Of a stretch of DNA of 35,473 nucleotides, positions 22,577 to 32,379 are shown piece after piece. Under the pieces are notes generated by a model. It searched no databases and was not told where the DNA came from. It was given only the letters and a program-made list of their open reading frames with translations. Every line of letters starts with the position of its first letter. Positions within the stretch are counted from its first letter, which is position 1. The stretch covers positions 1 through 35,473 of the forward strand of contig CAAGLP010000044.1 in assembly GCA_900770805.1 (NCBI GenBank), in the 5' to 3' direction. Source of the DNA: an uncultured Paraprevotella sp. GTDB taxonomy: Bacteria; Bacteroidota; Bacteroidia; Bacteroidales; Bacteroidaceae. The position numbers were made by a program, and so were the translations under genes.

Positions 22577-24130
22577 TTATCTAATTGCATTTCCAATAGC
22601 TGAAGAAACAGCCATGTCTTTGATCTGCTTCAGAGAATTGGTGTTGGCATCCTCGAAAGCTACGACCCATTCAGCCTCACAATCCTTGTTGGTGGTCATT
22701 GTGGTGTAGTCAAATTTGCGCAGCAGATCAAGCATGGCCTTATCACTTCTCTTTCTAGCCAGTCCCATCTCTTCAATCATGCCAACAATGGCCTGTGCAT
22801 CCAACACCATACCGTTCTTGTCGCCAATAAGTTTTGATATTTTGTTGTCAGAGAGGTTTTCAGCAAGTGCATTGAACGAGCCATTGGCATAACATTGGGT
22901 GTAAAGGTTTGAGGGTATAACCACTATCTTGTTGTCCGCATAGGTAAGAATATACATTCCCATGATGTTATATGCATTCTCTTCCGATTTGGTAACAAGT
23001 TTGTTGCTATGTAATGCTTCTATTATCAATTTGAACAGGGCATCATCTTTGCACTCTGCTATAAGTGTCATCTGTGGGATGGGGAGAGGTGAGTTTTTGT
23101 CTGCTTCCGACACTCCGAAGATGATACCGCCATCAATAGAATTGAGCACAGAGGTAGTCAGTTCAGTCTTAACACCCATCTTCTGCAGTTTATCGTTTGC
23201 CATGGTAAGGTACTCATTGAAGGTTTCTCGCTGTGCTTCAGGCACATTTTCTTCAATGTTCGTACCGAGATTCTCGGTACCGAATTGCATGAAGCCGTAA
23301 CTTGTGCTGGGAAGAAACTTCTGCAAGGAGGTTTTAGGCTCAGTCATGTACTCCTTGGCCTTGTCTATAAGTTCTTCGGCATCTTCAAACTTGCCATTTA
23401 TCACCACCTTCCCGGCTTCAAAGTTGATGTTGCAAATCAGTTTTGCATTTTCAAACTGCTCAGTGTCCACCATTGCAAAAGTTTCGGGATTGGCCCCCTC
23501 TGCCAGTCGCAGGATATCCTTGTATGCCATGTAGTATGCTACATCATCTTTTGAGGCGATGAAACGCTTTAGAGCATCGCTCTTCTGGCTATTTTCCTTA
23601 GCGGTGATATATTCTGTTGCATCGCATGCTCCCTGGGCAAATGCTACAAGTAGTTTGGCTTCGTCAAAAGCCATAGTATTGGTATTGTTCACCTTCAATA
23701 CAGTGTAGTCACCCTTATCTTCAATTATGGCACCCTCCTCGTTTTCTATTATGGCATTGATAAGTGTATTTACCTGATTTGCATCCTTAACGGCAAAAAG
23801 CAGAAAACCTCTTGCCTGTTCGATGTTGTCCAATACCACGAAGGCAGGTTGTTTCAGGTCGAGACCACAATTGGCATGGTCAGCAAGGATACCACGCATC
23901 AGTTCGCGTGAATTCTCGGGCATCTGATTGATAGTGTTCTTTACAAATCCCGTAATTTGATTATCCTGCAAAACTTCTGACTTGGTAAGAAGGTTGTCCA
24001 TATTTGCCTTTACAACCATAACTGGTTCAGCTGGGATTACTGACTGGTAGTCGGAAATTTTACTACATGAGCCCAGCATGATGGCCATCAGCAATACTAA
24101 CACCAACATGAAAAGATTGTGCTTTTTCAT
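22577..24130 (-). CDS. DUF4836 family lipoprotein
   Basis: From ATG 24130 this is a 517-residue lipoprotein. It has a basic start MKKHN, a hydrophobic helix and lipobox LGSC with the lipidated Cys22. It continues ISDYQSVIPAEPVMVVKANMDNLLTKS, the opening of DUF4836 proteins, which are widespread in Bacteroidetes and of unknown function. The rest is a repeated alpha/beta architecture with GIIFGVSE, VNNTNTMAFDEAKLLVAFAQG and YGFMQFGTEN. An upstream ATG (24220) would prepend 30 residues that ruin the signal peptide, so it is rejected. It is the first gene of a three-gene operon with an ABC ATPase 12 bases downstream and an FtsX-like permease. Confidence 0.88.
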   Translation of the reverse strand: MKKHNLFMLVLVLLMAIMLGSCSKISDYQSVIPAEPVMVVKANMDNLLTKSEVLQDNQITGFVKNTINQMPENSRELMRGILADHANCGLDLKQPAFVVLDNIEQARGFLLFAVKDANQVNTLINAIIENEEGAIIEDKGDYTVLKVNNTNTMAFDEAKLLVAFAQGACDATEYITAKENSQKSDALKRFIASKDDVAYYMAYKDILRLAEGANPETFAMVDTEQFENAKLICNINFEAGKVVINGKFEDAEELIDKAKEYMTEPKTSLQKFLPSTSYGFMQFGTENLGTNIEENVPEAQRETFNEYLTMANDKLQKMGVKTELTTSVLNSIDGGIIFGVSEADKNSPLPIPQMTLIAECKDDALFKLIIEALHSNKLVTKSEENAYNIMGMYILTYADNKIVVIPSNLYTQCYANGSFNALAENLSDNKISKLIGDKNGMVLDAQAIVGMIEEMGLARKRSDKAMLDLLRKFDYTTMTTNKDCEAEWVVAFEDANTNSLKQIKDMAVSSAIGNAIR

Positions 24131-24196
24131 AATTGTATGGATATAGGGTTCATTAATGTTTTGTTTCGGAAAACTATATAGGGTCCTATACAAGAT

Positions 24197-24234
24197 GTGC
24201 AACGTGGCGTATATAATCACGCCAAACGTTGCAC
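24197..24234 (-). terminator. hairpin downstream of nucleotidyltransferase gene
   Basis: GTGCAACGTGGCGT (24197-24210) pairs with ACGCCA-AA-CGTTGCAC (24219-24234), a 14-pair stem with a two-base bulge and an eight-base loop. It lies 54 bases after the nucleotidyltransferase stop. There is only a weak T-rich stretch after it on the minus strand (TCTTGTAT). Confidence 0.6.
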
Positions 24235-24287
24235 ACCATTATGTTTGTTTGTCTAACAGGGAATAGCTCCCTTGTAATCGTTGGCTT

Positions 24288-25202
24288 TTAGAACATCTGG
24301 TCGGGATACTGGCCAGCCTCATGCAAAGCAGCAAGCTTGGCTACAGTTTCGGGACGATCCTCGGGGTATGTTACACCGAACCACTTTGATGTTGTGTCAA
24401 GAACTTCGCAAGTAGCCTTGCCTTCCTTGATGAGGGTATCTACCATCAAGGGGATGAAGAATTCGCTCTTCAGGTTGGTCTGATTCTTGGGATCAGAAAG
24501 GAATACCTTAAAGAAGTCCTCACTGTACTGGAAATAGTCAGGAGTGAAGCCCCAGAAATTCATGCTGGTGGGAGCTGTGTCGGGAATACCTACCCATGTG
24601 CCGTCCTCATCCAAATACTCTACAATGCCGTTGTGACGCTCAATCTTTGTGCGCTCTACTACACCAGTCAAAAGGTGTGTCTCTGGATCCATCTCACAGA
24701 TACCACGGCTCACGGTTCCGCTCTCTGACAAGGTGTTGTCAACACGGAAACCAACCATAGCATACTTACCCTTGCTACCCTCAGGGAGAGAAGTCAAGAA
24801 CTTAGCCATAACCTGGAATGCGTCGCGGTCGTAGAAGTCGTCACAGTTAAGAACGGCGAAAGGCTCGTTAATAACCTCCTTACCCATCATAACAGCGTGG
24901 TTAGTACCCCAAGGCTTTTCGCGGCCTTCGGGAACGGTGAAGCCTTCGGGCAGAGCGTCCAAAGCCTGGAAGCAGAGTTCGCAGGGAACGTGGCCTTCGT
25001 ACTTGGCCAAAATCTGCTCGCGGAACTGCTGCTCGAAATCGCGACGGATAACCCATACGATTTTGCCGAAACCGGCCTGGATAGCATCATAAATGCTGTA
25101 GTCCATAATGCTCTGACCCTGAGGGCCGAGAGTGTCCAACTGCTTCAAACCACCATAACGGCTACCCATACCAGCAGCCAGAAGGAATAGTGTAGGTTTC
25201 AT
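24288..25202 (-). CDS. sugar-phosphate nucleotidyltransferase family protein
   Basis: The 304-residue protein has the NTP-transferase opening LFLLAAGMGSRYGGLKQLDTL (pyrophosphorylase loop at 7-21). The metal-binding pair LNCDDFYDRDAF (Asp121, Asp122) and NFWGFTPDYF, close to the sugar-binding WxF pattern, follow. PWGTNHAVMMGKEVI (98-111) fits the activated-sugar site. Such enzymes make NDP-sugars from sugar-1-phosphates and NTP. The substrate cannot be read from sequence. It is a lone gene between two terminators with a -7 element upstream, so it is regulated separately from its neighbours. Confidence 0.85.
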   Translation of the reverse strand: MKPTLFLLAAGMGSRYGGLKQLDTLGPQGQSIMDYSIYDAIQAGFGKIVWVIRRDFEQQFREQILAKYEGHVPCELCFQALDALPEGFTVPEGREKPWGTNHAVMMGKEVINEPFAVLNCDDFYDRDAFQVMAKFLTSLPEGSKGKYAMVGFRVDNTLSESGTVSRGICEMDPETHLLTGVVERTKIERHNGIVEYLDEDGTWVGIPDTAPTSMNFWGFTPDYFQYSEDFFKVFLSDPKNQTNLKSEFFIPLMVDTLIKEGKATCEVLDTTSKWFGVTYPEDRPETVAKLAALHEAGQYPDQMF

Positions 25203-25247
25203 TGTGTGAATGTTTTTAAATAGGTTAAATAAAGAATTCTTTCGCTA

Positions 25248-25255
25248 CAAATATA
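25248..25255 (-). promoter_or_regulatory. -7 element for nucleotidyltransferase
   Basis: On the minus strand this reads TATATTTG, a match to TAnnTTTG, about 46 bases before the ATG. A -33 TTTG at the right spacing is absent, so the call is moderate. Confidence 0.5.
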
Positions 25256-25290
25256 CAAAGAAAATACATACGACGGTTCATTATAGTACT

Positions 25291-25322
25291 AAAAAAAAGC
25301 CCACCTTTCGTCAGAGGTGGGC
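25291..25322 (-). terminator. rho-independent terminator after tamL
   Basis: GCCCACCT (25299-25306) and AGGTGGGC (25315-25322) form a perfect 8-pair GC-rich stem with an eight-base loop. Eight T residues follow on the minus strand (25291-25298). It lies 43 bases after the tamL stop and closes the tetR-fabG-tam transcript. Confidence 0.95.
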
Positions 25323-25365
25323 AAATTATGTAAAAAATCAATCTACATGAGGTATACTCGGTATA

Positions 25366-27831
25366 TCAGAATGGGTATCCTACAGCAAAATGGTAGCCGA
25401 GTGATTTGCCGAAGGATGGCATATTGTAATAGCCTGTTTTGCCTGTGTCGTAGGGTGCATGCAGACCTACACCAACATCAAAACGGATTACAAGAAATTC
25501 AAGGTCATAGCGCAGACCTGCACCGGTACCAAGAGCCAGTTCTTTTCCGAAGTTCTTCCACTGAAAACGTCCCCCTGGTCGTGCTGGGTCTTCTTTGGTG
25601 AGCCATACATTGCCAGCATCCAGAAAGACGGCTCCAAAGAGGTTTGCTACGATAGGGAAACGGTATTCCATGTTGCACTCAAAACGAATGTTGCCGACTT
25701 GGTCCAGATACGAATAACTGCTTTCGGCGGGGTTGTAACTACCAGGACCTATGCCGCGTACACCGAAGGCACGGATGCTGTTGGCACCACCGGCAGAAAA
25801 GAGGTCGGCATAGGGCGCAGTCTTGTCACCATAGTTCCAGATAAAACCAAGATAACCGCGTACCACCAGTTGGCTACGGGGAGAAACACGGAGCATATGT
25901 GAGTATTCGGCTGTGTACTTCTGGAATTGAATTGCTTGCTTGGTGAATAGGGATACGCGTCCCTGGTGTTTCTGAACTTTAGGGCTGGTCCATGTGAAGG
26001 CATATTCCATACTGGGAACCAGTTTGTCACGTAGACTCTCATAGAGTGCAGGGTTCTCAGTCATTAGACTGTCGAAACGTTGTGTGGTACTGAGCAAGTG
26101 ATTGTATTCCAAACGTACAGGTGTGAATTCGTGGATGATGTTCTCTCCCTTTTGGAAGGTCCACTTAATGCGTGCTCCAGCACTGGCACTTCCATAATAT
26201 CCAGCACGGTTCATCCATTTAACATCCATCTTGAACAGAGTGGATGCCTGTATTTTTCTGTTGAGTTTACGCCATAGGTTGCCGAAGAAGATAAAGCGAG
26301 GATATGTGAGGTTCAGGTTACCTCCCAGTTCCCAGGAATTGATACCTGTATTCTCTCCTTTCATATTGGCACCGGTCTGCCATTCATACGAACCATTAAC
26401 ACCCAAAGTGAGTGTTTCTGCACCACGGAAGGCATTACGCTTGTTAATGGAATAAGACAGACCGGGACCGAGCAAACCATTTGTTTTGTTGGTGATTTTG
26501 GCCTCGAATTCACTGTCGTATGGCTTATCCAGGATGCATATGATTTCCAGATCCAGAGTGTCGTTGAACTGCATTGTGTTGTACTTGCCTTGCAACAAAG
26601 CTGTATCACGAGGTACGTAGTTGACCTGTACGGAGGAGAATATTCCCATTCCGGAGAGTTTGTTGATCATCAGGTTATGCATTTCCTGATTGTAAAGGTC
26701 CCCTTTCTTCATGTACATGTATCTGTAGAAGGCAGACAGACGTAATGAGGGCTTTCGTTTGTCGCCTCCACTCCATTGCATGCTCAAATCACGAAGTGAG
26801 AAGGAATCTGTCAGTTCGCGCGTGTTGTATTTCTGTATTGTGATGCGTGTTTTGCCTATATGAAATGGTTGTTTGGCTACCTGTGTCATAGTTGGCGAAG
26901 GGACAACCTGCAGTTGCACATGCTCTGGTCTCATCAGAGTGTCTGCCTTATAGCCAATGTGATCACTACGGAAATAGTAGTGCCCGTGGTTGCGTAGCAG
27001 AGTAGCTATACGATCACGTTCGTTGGCAAGTGTTGGCACGTTGAAAGGATTGTTACGTTTCAGCAATGACTCGCTCATTGTCTGTCTGATGAGCGTGTCT
27101 ATGCTCAAGGGAAAGTCGCGGTATTCGATGCTGTCCAGATGGAAGAGTTCGCCTGGCAGAACTTGGTAGGAAATCTTCTTTTTGCGAGGGTTCTTGACAT
27201 CATCAATACGGTATCGAACATCTCCACGGAAGTATCCATGATTGCGCAAGGTATTACGTGCTACTTGGGTTCGTATGCTGGGACTTACGGTGCTGATGTA
27301 TTTAGGTGTGGCGCCAAGAGTGTTCATCATCCATTTGCCGAAGGCACTTTCGCTTTGGCCATAGCGATTCCATACCCACAGACCTACAGTGAATGGATGT
27401 GTCCAGTAGCTGGAGCCCATAATGGTTCCGTTGGGTGCATAAGAGAGTGCTCCTGTCACTTCCGCACGTGCCGTGTTGTATGCTGCCTTGTCGATGATTT
27501 CCTGACGGCGTAGACTATCCTGTTCTTGTGGTGTGAGTTCCCTCTCTCTTGCTTCTTCCTTTATGGATGTGTTGCCACGGAGTACGTCCCCTACGGCAGT
27601 GTAGGCATCGGCTACAGCAGTTATTACTCCTGTGCTGTCCTTTCCTTTACTACGTTTTTCACCCCATTGGTGTCCGTAGGCGAGTTCCTTGATACCGGCA
27701 TAGAGGTATTCGTCCTCGGGAATGTTCTTGGTCTGATAGCATCCTGTTGTTGTCAGCATCAGGAGTATCAGAATGGAAAGTTTGTATACCTTATTATATA
27801 TATTATATATGGTCATGTCGTGACGGTTCAT
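25366..27831 (-). CDS. tamL: TamL: BamA/TamA-like outer-membrane lipoprotein
   Basis: The 821-residue protein starts with a lipoprotein signal whose lipobox LTTTGC ends at Cys31. POTRA-like repeats follow (about 150-430, including LRNHGYFRGDVRYRI and LRNHGHYYFRSD). A 16-strand Omp85-type barrel fills the C-terminal half, ending with aromatic KSLGYHFAVGYPF. The barrel motif GVRGIGPGSY resembles the conserved VRGF/VRGY loop. Bacteroidetes use this lipoprotein, TamL, as the outer-membrane partner of TamB in place of TamA. The ATG overlaps the tamB stop as ATGA, so the two are co-translated, and a strong terminator follows. An internal ATG at residue 6 is possible but less likely. Confidence 0.92.
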   Translation of the reverse strand: MNRHDMTIYNIYNKVYKLSILILLMLTTTGCYQTKNIPEDEYLYAGIKELAYGHQWGEKRSKGKDSTGVITAVADAYTAVGDVLRGNTSIKEEARERELTPQEQDSLRRQEIIDKAAYNTARAEVTGALSYAPNGTIMGSSYWTHPFTVGLWVWNRYGQSESAFGKWMMNTLGATPKYISTVSPSIRTQVARNTLRNHGYFRGDVRYRIDDVKNPRKKKISYQVLPGELFHLDSIEYRDFPLSIDTLIRQTMSESLLKRNNPFNVPTLANERDRIATLLRNHGHYYFRSDHIGYKADTLMRPEHVQLQVVPSPTMTQVAKQPFHIGKTRITIQKYNTRELTDSFSLRDLSMQWSGGDKRKPSLRLSAFYRYMYMKKGDLYNQEMHNLMINKLSGMGIFSSVQVNYVPRDTALLQGKYNTMQFNDTLDLEIICILDKPYDSEFEAKITNKTNGLLGPGLSYSINKRNAFRGAETLTLGVNGSYEWQTGANMKGENTGINSWELGGNLNLTYPRFIFFGNLWRKLNRKIQASTLFKMDVKWMNRAGYYGSASAGARIKWTFQKGENIIHEFTPVRLEYNHLLSTTQRFDSLMTENPALYESLRDKLVPSMEYAFTWTSPKVQKHQGRVSLFTKQAIQFQKYTAEYSHMLRVSPRSQLVVRGYLGFIWNYGDKTAPYADLFSAGGANSIRAFGVRGIGPGSYNPAESSYSYLDQVGNIRFECNMEYRFPIVANLFGAVFLDAGNVWLTKEDPARPGGRFQWKNFGKELALGTGAGLRYDLEFLVIRFDVGVGLHAPYDTGKTGYYNMPSFGKSLGYHFAVGYPF

Positions 27832-30800
27832 TTTTGTGTCTGCTTTGTGGTGTTGTTTTGTCCGGGACGTTGCAGACTCTTTTTCTTAGTGTCGCGGAAG
27901 ATAAACAGATCGCCCAGGTTTTCGGTCTTCTTGCGTAGTACAAGGCTGGCGCCCATTTCCATTACCTCGGAGTCGAGTATTGATTCAGTGTCTTTGTTGT
28001 AGAAGGCTTTTACGTAGCGTGTACCCGAATTGTCCAGACGGTATTCCACAGATACGTTATTGATGATGCTCATGCCTGTGTTCTGTGCATCGTTGCCAGA
28101 ACTTACCTTTCCACCAATGATTACACTGATGCGGTTACCCCAGAAACGTTTTGCAAATGAGAAATTGTAGTCTGTTTGTGCCGCACCAGTTGCGCTGGTA
28201 GTGTTGTCTATGCCGAAACCGATGTCGATGGTAGATAGAGCTTTGCCGGCAATGTTGGAAATCTGACTATTCAGGAATGAACTTAGGGCACTGGTTGCAT
28301 CGAATCCATTTCCGCCTCCGTTAGCATTAGGCGATAGGTACATGCCTGTTGTTAGCATTGCCACAGCGGCGCGTCCGCGCTCTTCTATGGACATGGAAGC
28401 AAGCTCGTTCTGTACTGTCAGGTCCTCTGGTGCTTGCAGAGTGAATTCCAAGCCAAGATCAGATAGAGTTTGAGTAATCTTAAGACCTACGTCAAAGTTT
28501 ACGGTTCGCGACACATTGTTGTTAGAGACGGAAGCTTTTTTACGCTCGCTTGCGCTGATGTTTAGCTTGGGATTCATCATGTCTCCGGTGAATTCCACAA
28601 AGCTGCCACTATCAATTTTGAAGTTCTTGAGCGATACAATTACAAGGCTGTAATCCATGGTACCAGAGAGTACGGTGTATCGTCCGAACAATCTCATTCC
28701 CGAAAGCATGTCATAGGTCATTCGTAATTCGCCTCCGCCTTCCAGTTCTATGTTGTCTTGACCATCTTCGCTCATTAAACAATGTATTGTGGTGGCCTCG
28801 TCGATGTTTACCTGGAAGTCCATCTTGATATTCTGTTCTGGCAATACCGTGGGTACAGTTTCCGTTGTGTCAGAAAAATCGGTAAATGTTACCAGACTAT
28901 TTAGTTGATCATCCACTACCAATGGTGAATCCTTCATTACATAGGTGACATTGGTTTTTCCGTTTATATTGAGGCGTCCACGGATGTTCAGGTCGTTCAG
29001 TGTACCCTGCATGCGTCCGAATAGGTCTACATACACTTTGCCGTAGGCTTCGACACCTTTACGTTTTGGAGCGTTTATGAGGTTGAAATCACGTGCAACT
29101 ACATTAAGGTCCAGCTTTGCCTGGTTGAGGTCAGTAAAATCTATTGTGCCGTCCAGAGTGAGTGGATTATCTCCATTGGCAAAGGCCTCTATTTTGTCCA
29201 GGTCTAGGAAATTCTTCTTGATCGTGATTTCGTCATCCGGCAGACGCAAGTCTATGCTGTAGGGGTCGGAGCAAATATGCATGCTATCTGTGGCCAACGA
29301 TCCCGACATTAGGGGGGCAGAAGCAGGGCCCTGTACATCCAATACACCACTGATATAACCTTCCAAACGCGCCATGTTATCGGTGATGAAGCCGTTGGCG
29401 ATGTTTAGAGGCAGGCGCATCAGATGTGCCTCGGCTTCAATCTGTCCTTCTTCATCCTGAGTCCAATATCTACCGTTTAACAAGGCTATCTCACGGTTGT
29501 TTTGAGAAAGAATACCGTCTACCAAGTGTGATCCGTCAGTGTTGGGGAAATATATCATCTCCATTCCTATATCGCCAAGCGGATTTCCTTCGTAGCCCAT
29601 TTTCTTTACGTCCATGTCCATGGAAACCGTGGCTTGCTTCTCTTCCATTACGGCATGCACGTCTCCATTAAGCATGCCCGTTATCATAGGCATAAACGGC
29701 ATCACGCGCGATAACTCTCCAAGGTTGAAATTGGCGATGGACAGGGTAATGTCCTGCTGTGCATTTTCGTTGGGAGTACTGTACAAGTTCAAAGATGTGC
29801 CGTCGTCGGCAAGCAGGTTCATGTTTGCCTTTATGTGATTATTCTTGTTAATGGAAACATAGTTGTCGGCATTTACTTTGAAACGACGGTATGCAAAGAT
29901 GGGGTCCAGTGGTGTCAACTGAACTTTCAGTGCGCTGTCAGCTATGCCTACATTAAGACCGAAGTCCACACCCTTGTTGCCCTTTTCATCTATGAATAGC
30001 ATTTTGCTCTCCAATCCCTTGGGTGTAAAGAATGCACTCAATAATGCATCAAAATTCGCTACCTTGTTTCGTGGGCCGTTTTTCACTCTTGCCATCATCT
30101 TGACACCTTCGGCAAGATTCTTTATGTACCATGAAATTGAATCTATGACTACTGCCGATGTTCTCAGCTTGTCCATGTGGCCCTGTCCGTTCAGTCCTTC
30201 TTCAGGGTTTGTTATCAAGTCAAAGGCCATCTCGTTCATGGTTGCGCCGAGCATAGAGCGCATAATGTTGGCCAAAGGATTGTTGTTTCCGCACAGTAGG
30301 TGCATGTCTACTCGTGGAAGTCGACGGTTCAACTCCTTCATGTCAAGTATGCGTGCATCCCTTTGCCTTTTCAGCTCCTTCATGAAGTTGTCGGTTTTCT
30401 TCATCAAGGAATCCAGACCTTCGTCGGAATGGAACTGTAGCCAAAGATTTCCAGCATTGGTTCGTGCCAACATACTTTCCTCATTCATATTTACCTCCAG
30501 ATTCAAGTCTAGGGGATAGTATGTGGTATCTGGCATGGCCAGTTCTATGCTATGTATGCTTCCATTCAGACGGTGCGTCTGTTTCATGTCTGTGCCTCCG
30601 TCTATATTCAGCGTCATGGATGCTACAAGAGAATCTTGTGTTATTCCCAAGGCCTGGAAGTTTATCTTGTTCATGGAGAGTGAGAAATCGGCCTTGGAGT
30701 CCTTCTTGTCAATGTATGCATTGGCGCATGCATTTGCCATGAGTATTTCGTTGTCGCAATGCAGTTCTACGGTAGCCTTACCGCGTTTTAAGAGAGCCGT

Positions 30801-32348
30801 AAGTCTGGCATTGTCCACATCCCATTTCTTGTACTCAAGGTGTTTTAGGTCCACGATTGCTTTTACTCCAGTGGCTTTTGATAGAGGATCTGTGCCGTGT
30901 CCGCTAATGTCTGCAGACAGGGTCAGTAGTCCTATACTGTCCTTGGGTAGGAAGTTTCGGATGTCTATTTCCTTGGCATGCATGTTGGCCATGTACGACA
31001 TGTTGTCGATGTCCAAATGTGCTTTGGCATGCAAAGTGCCTTTGCCTTGTTCAAGTAGTGCGTCTGCCCAATATTTGTTGCCTTGTATCTTTGTATCGGC
31101 TGACAGATTCATGTGTGGGATGTGTATGTCGCTATATCCCAGATAACGACGTATGAAGTCCAGATTCATGGTACTGGCATCCCATAGGAGGTGGGCCTTC
31201 ATGCCGTTTTCAACCAGTGCATCGGCAACATATCCCTCTGCCTGTATGTCTATGGCAGTAGGCATGGACAGATGCAAGGTGTCTATGCAGATGGAATCAA
31301 TGTTGCCGTTTACTGTGATATGTGCATTCAAGGGCAGGGTAGGGTATACCTTTGCCAAATCTTCGGGAATGAAGTCTTGTGCTATGCAGAGCAGGTCTGA
31401 GTGGGCAAGTGAGGTATTGATGTTGGTGGACAATCGTCCCTTGCTTTGTGGGGTAAAGGCGTTGAAGTCCATGTGCAGGTCTCCGCTGATGAGGCTTTGC
31501 GGCTCTTCGTGCGAGCCAGTGCTTATGCGGAAGGTTGTCAGACTTACAGCTGTGGTGTCCAGCTTCAGGCCTTCTGCACCAAGAGAAGTGGCAGGCAGAG
31601 ATATGCATATGCTTGTCCCTGTGCTGTCCTTCATGGCCAGAGATAAAGTGTCAATGTCTATTCCCAGAGTATTTACGGTGTATACTCCGTCTTCAAGGCG
31701 GATGTCTCCTCCCGAGAGATGTGCGTTTTTGATATCCGTGCTTACTGCAAGTGTATCTCCTGCCGTGCGGAATCCTATGCGACTATCACGTATGCCAATC
31801 TGTCCTATCTGTATTGTCCAAGGTATAGGTGCGCTTTCGGTGGTGTCCACTATCAAGGTGTCGCGCATGCTGATGTCCAGGTCGCATCCTTCGATTGACG
31901 CGCCGCTCAACCGTGCAAGGCCCTTCTCTAGGTCTGTGTCCTCGCGGTCAAGATGCAATAGACCCAGGCGGCCGTTGATGCCGAGTTGTGGAATGAGGTC
32001 GCGGGAATTGAATACACCATTCCTGATATCTATACCTTCTACGTCCAATTGTTTATGAAGTATGTTGCTGAAGTCCAGGTCAACGATTACTTCTCCCGTG
32101 TGTATAACGGTATCGGTTTCCTGAATGGCTGTAAGGTTCTTCAGTTCAATGTCCAGAAGGGGTGTGATACTCACCTTTTCCAGACTGATGTCCATGCCAG
32201 TCTCTTCGGAGGCTATTTCTATTGCTTTCTGTACTGCCCAGTTCTGAATGGGTGGGATGTACAGGAGTATCATTATGAATACGGGGAGCAGCAACACCGT
32301 ACCTAGGGTGATGCCTGTCCATTTCAGTATATGTCGGATGATATTCAA
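27828..32348 (-). CDS. tamB: translocation and assembly module protein TamB
   Basis: The 1506-residue protein has one N-terminal membrane helix (about 9-32, LKWTGITLGTVLLLPVFIMILL). A very long beta-rich periplasmic region of AsmA-like/TamB repeats follows, and then a C-terminal DUF490/TamB domain (roughly the last 350 residues) with FLNSQISNIAGKAL, DYNFSFAKRFWGNRISVIIGGKVSS and VSVEYRLDNSGTRYVKAFYN. TamB forms a groove across the periplasm that partners the outer-membrane Tam protein, and related proteins move phospholipids. It is upstream of and overlaps tamL. Its size is typical for Bacteroidetes and the frame is intact. Confidence 0.93.
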   Translation of the reverse strand: MNIIRHILKWTGITLGTVLLLPVFIMILLYIPPIQNWAVQKAIEIASEETGMDISLEKVSITPLLDIELKNLTAIQETDTVIHTGEVIVDLDFSNILHKQLDVEGIDIRNGVFNSRDLIPQLGINGRLGLLHLDREDTDLEKGLARLSGASIEGCDLDISMRDTLIVDTTESAPIPWTIQIGQIGIRDSRIGFRTAGDTLAVSTDIKNAHLSGGDIRLEDGVYTVNTLGIDIDTLSLAMKDSTGTSICISLPATSLGAEGLKLDTTAVSLTTFRISTGSHEEPQSLISGDLHMDFNAFTPQSKGRLSTNINTSLAHSDLLCIAQDFIPEDLAKVYPTLPLNAHITVNGNIDSICIDTLHLSMPTAIDIQAEGYVADALVENGMKAHLLWDASTMNLDFIRRYLGYSDIHIPHMNLSADTKIQGNKYWADALLEQGKGTLHAKAHLDIDNMSYMANMHAKEIDIRNFLPKDSIGLLTLSADISGHGTDPLSKATGVKAIVDLKHLEYKKWDVDNARLTALLKRGKATVELHCDNEILMANACANAYIDKKDSKADFSLSMNKINFQALGITQDSLVASMTLNIDGGTDMKQTHRLNGSIHSIELAMPDTTYYPLDLNLEVNMNEESMLARTNAGNLWLQFHSDEGLDSLMKKTDNFMKELKRQRDARILDMKELNRRLPRVDMHLLCGNNNPLANIMRSMLGATMNEMAFDLITNPEEGLNGQGHMDKLRTSAVVIDSISWYIKNLAEGVKMMARVKNGPRNKVANFDALLSAFFTPKGLESKMLFIDEKGNKGVDFGLNVGIADSALKVQLTPLDPIFAYRRFKVNADNYVSINKNNHIKANMNLLADDGTSLNLYSTPNENAQQDITLSIANFNLGELSRVMPFMPMITGMLNGDVHAVMEEKQATVSMDMDVKKMGYEGNPLGDIGMEMIYFPNTDGSHLVDGILSQNNREIALLNGRYWTQDEEGQIEAEAHLMRLPLNIANGFITDNMARLEGYISGVLDVQGPASAPLMSGSLATDSMHICSDPYSIDLRLPDDEITIKKNFLDLDKIEAFANGDNPLTLDGTIDFTDLNQAKLDLNVVARDFNLINAPKRKGVEAYGKVYVDLFGRMQGTLNDLNIRGRLNINGKTNVTYVMKDSPLVVDDQLNSLVTFTDFSDTTETVPTVLPEQNIKMDFQVNIDEATTIHCLMSEDGQDNIELEGGGELRMTYDMLSGMRLFGRYTVLSGTMDYSLVIVSLKNFKIDSGSFVEFTGDMMNPKLNISASERKKASVSNNNVSRTVNFDVGLKITQTLSDLGLEFTLQAPEDLTVQNELASMSIEERGRAAVAMLTTGMYLSPNANGGGNGFDATSALSSFLNSQISNIAGKALSTIDIGFGIDNTTSATGAAQTDYNFSFAKRFWGNRISVIIGGKVSSGNDAQNTGMSIINNVSVEYRLDNSGTRYVKAFYNKDTESILDSEVMEMGASLVLRKKTENLGDLFIFRDTKKKSLQRPGQNNTTKQTQK

Positions 32349-32379
32349 TGGGATGGTGTGACGTTAATTGTCGTATCTC

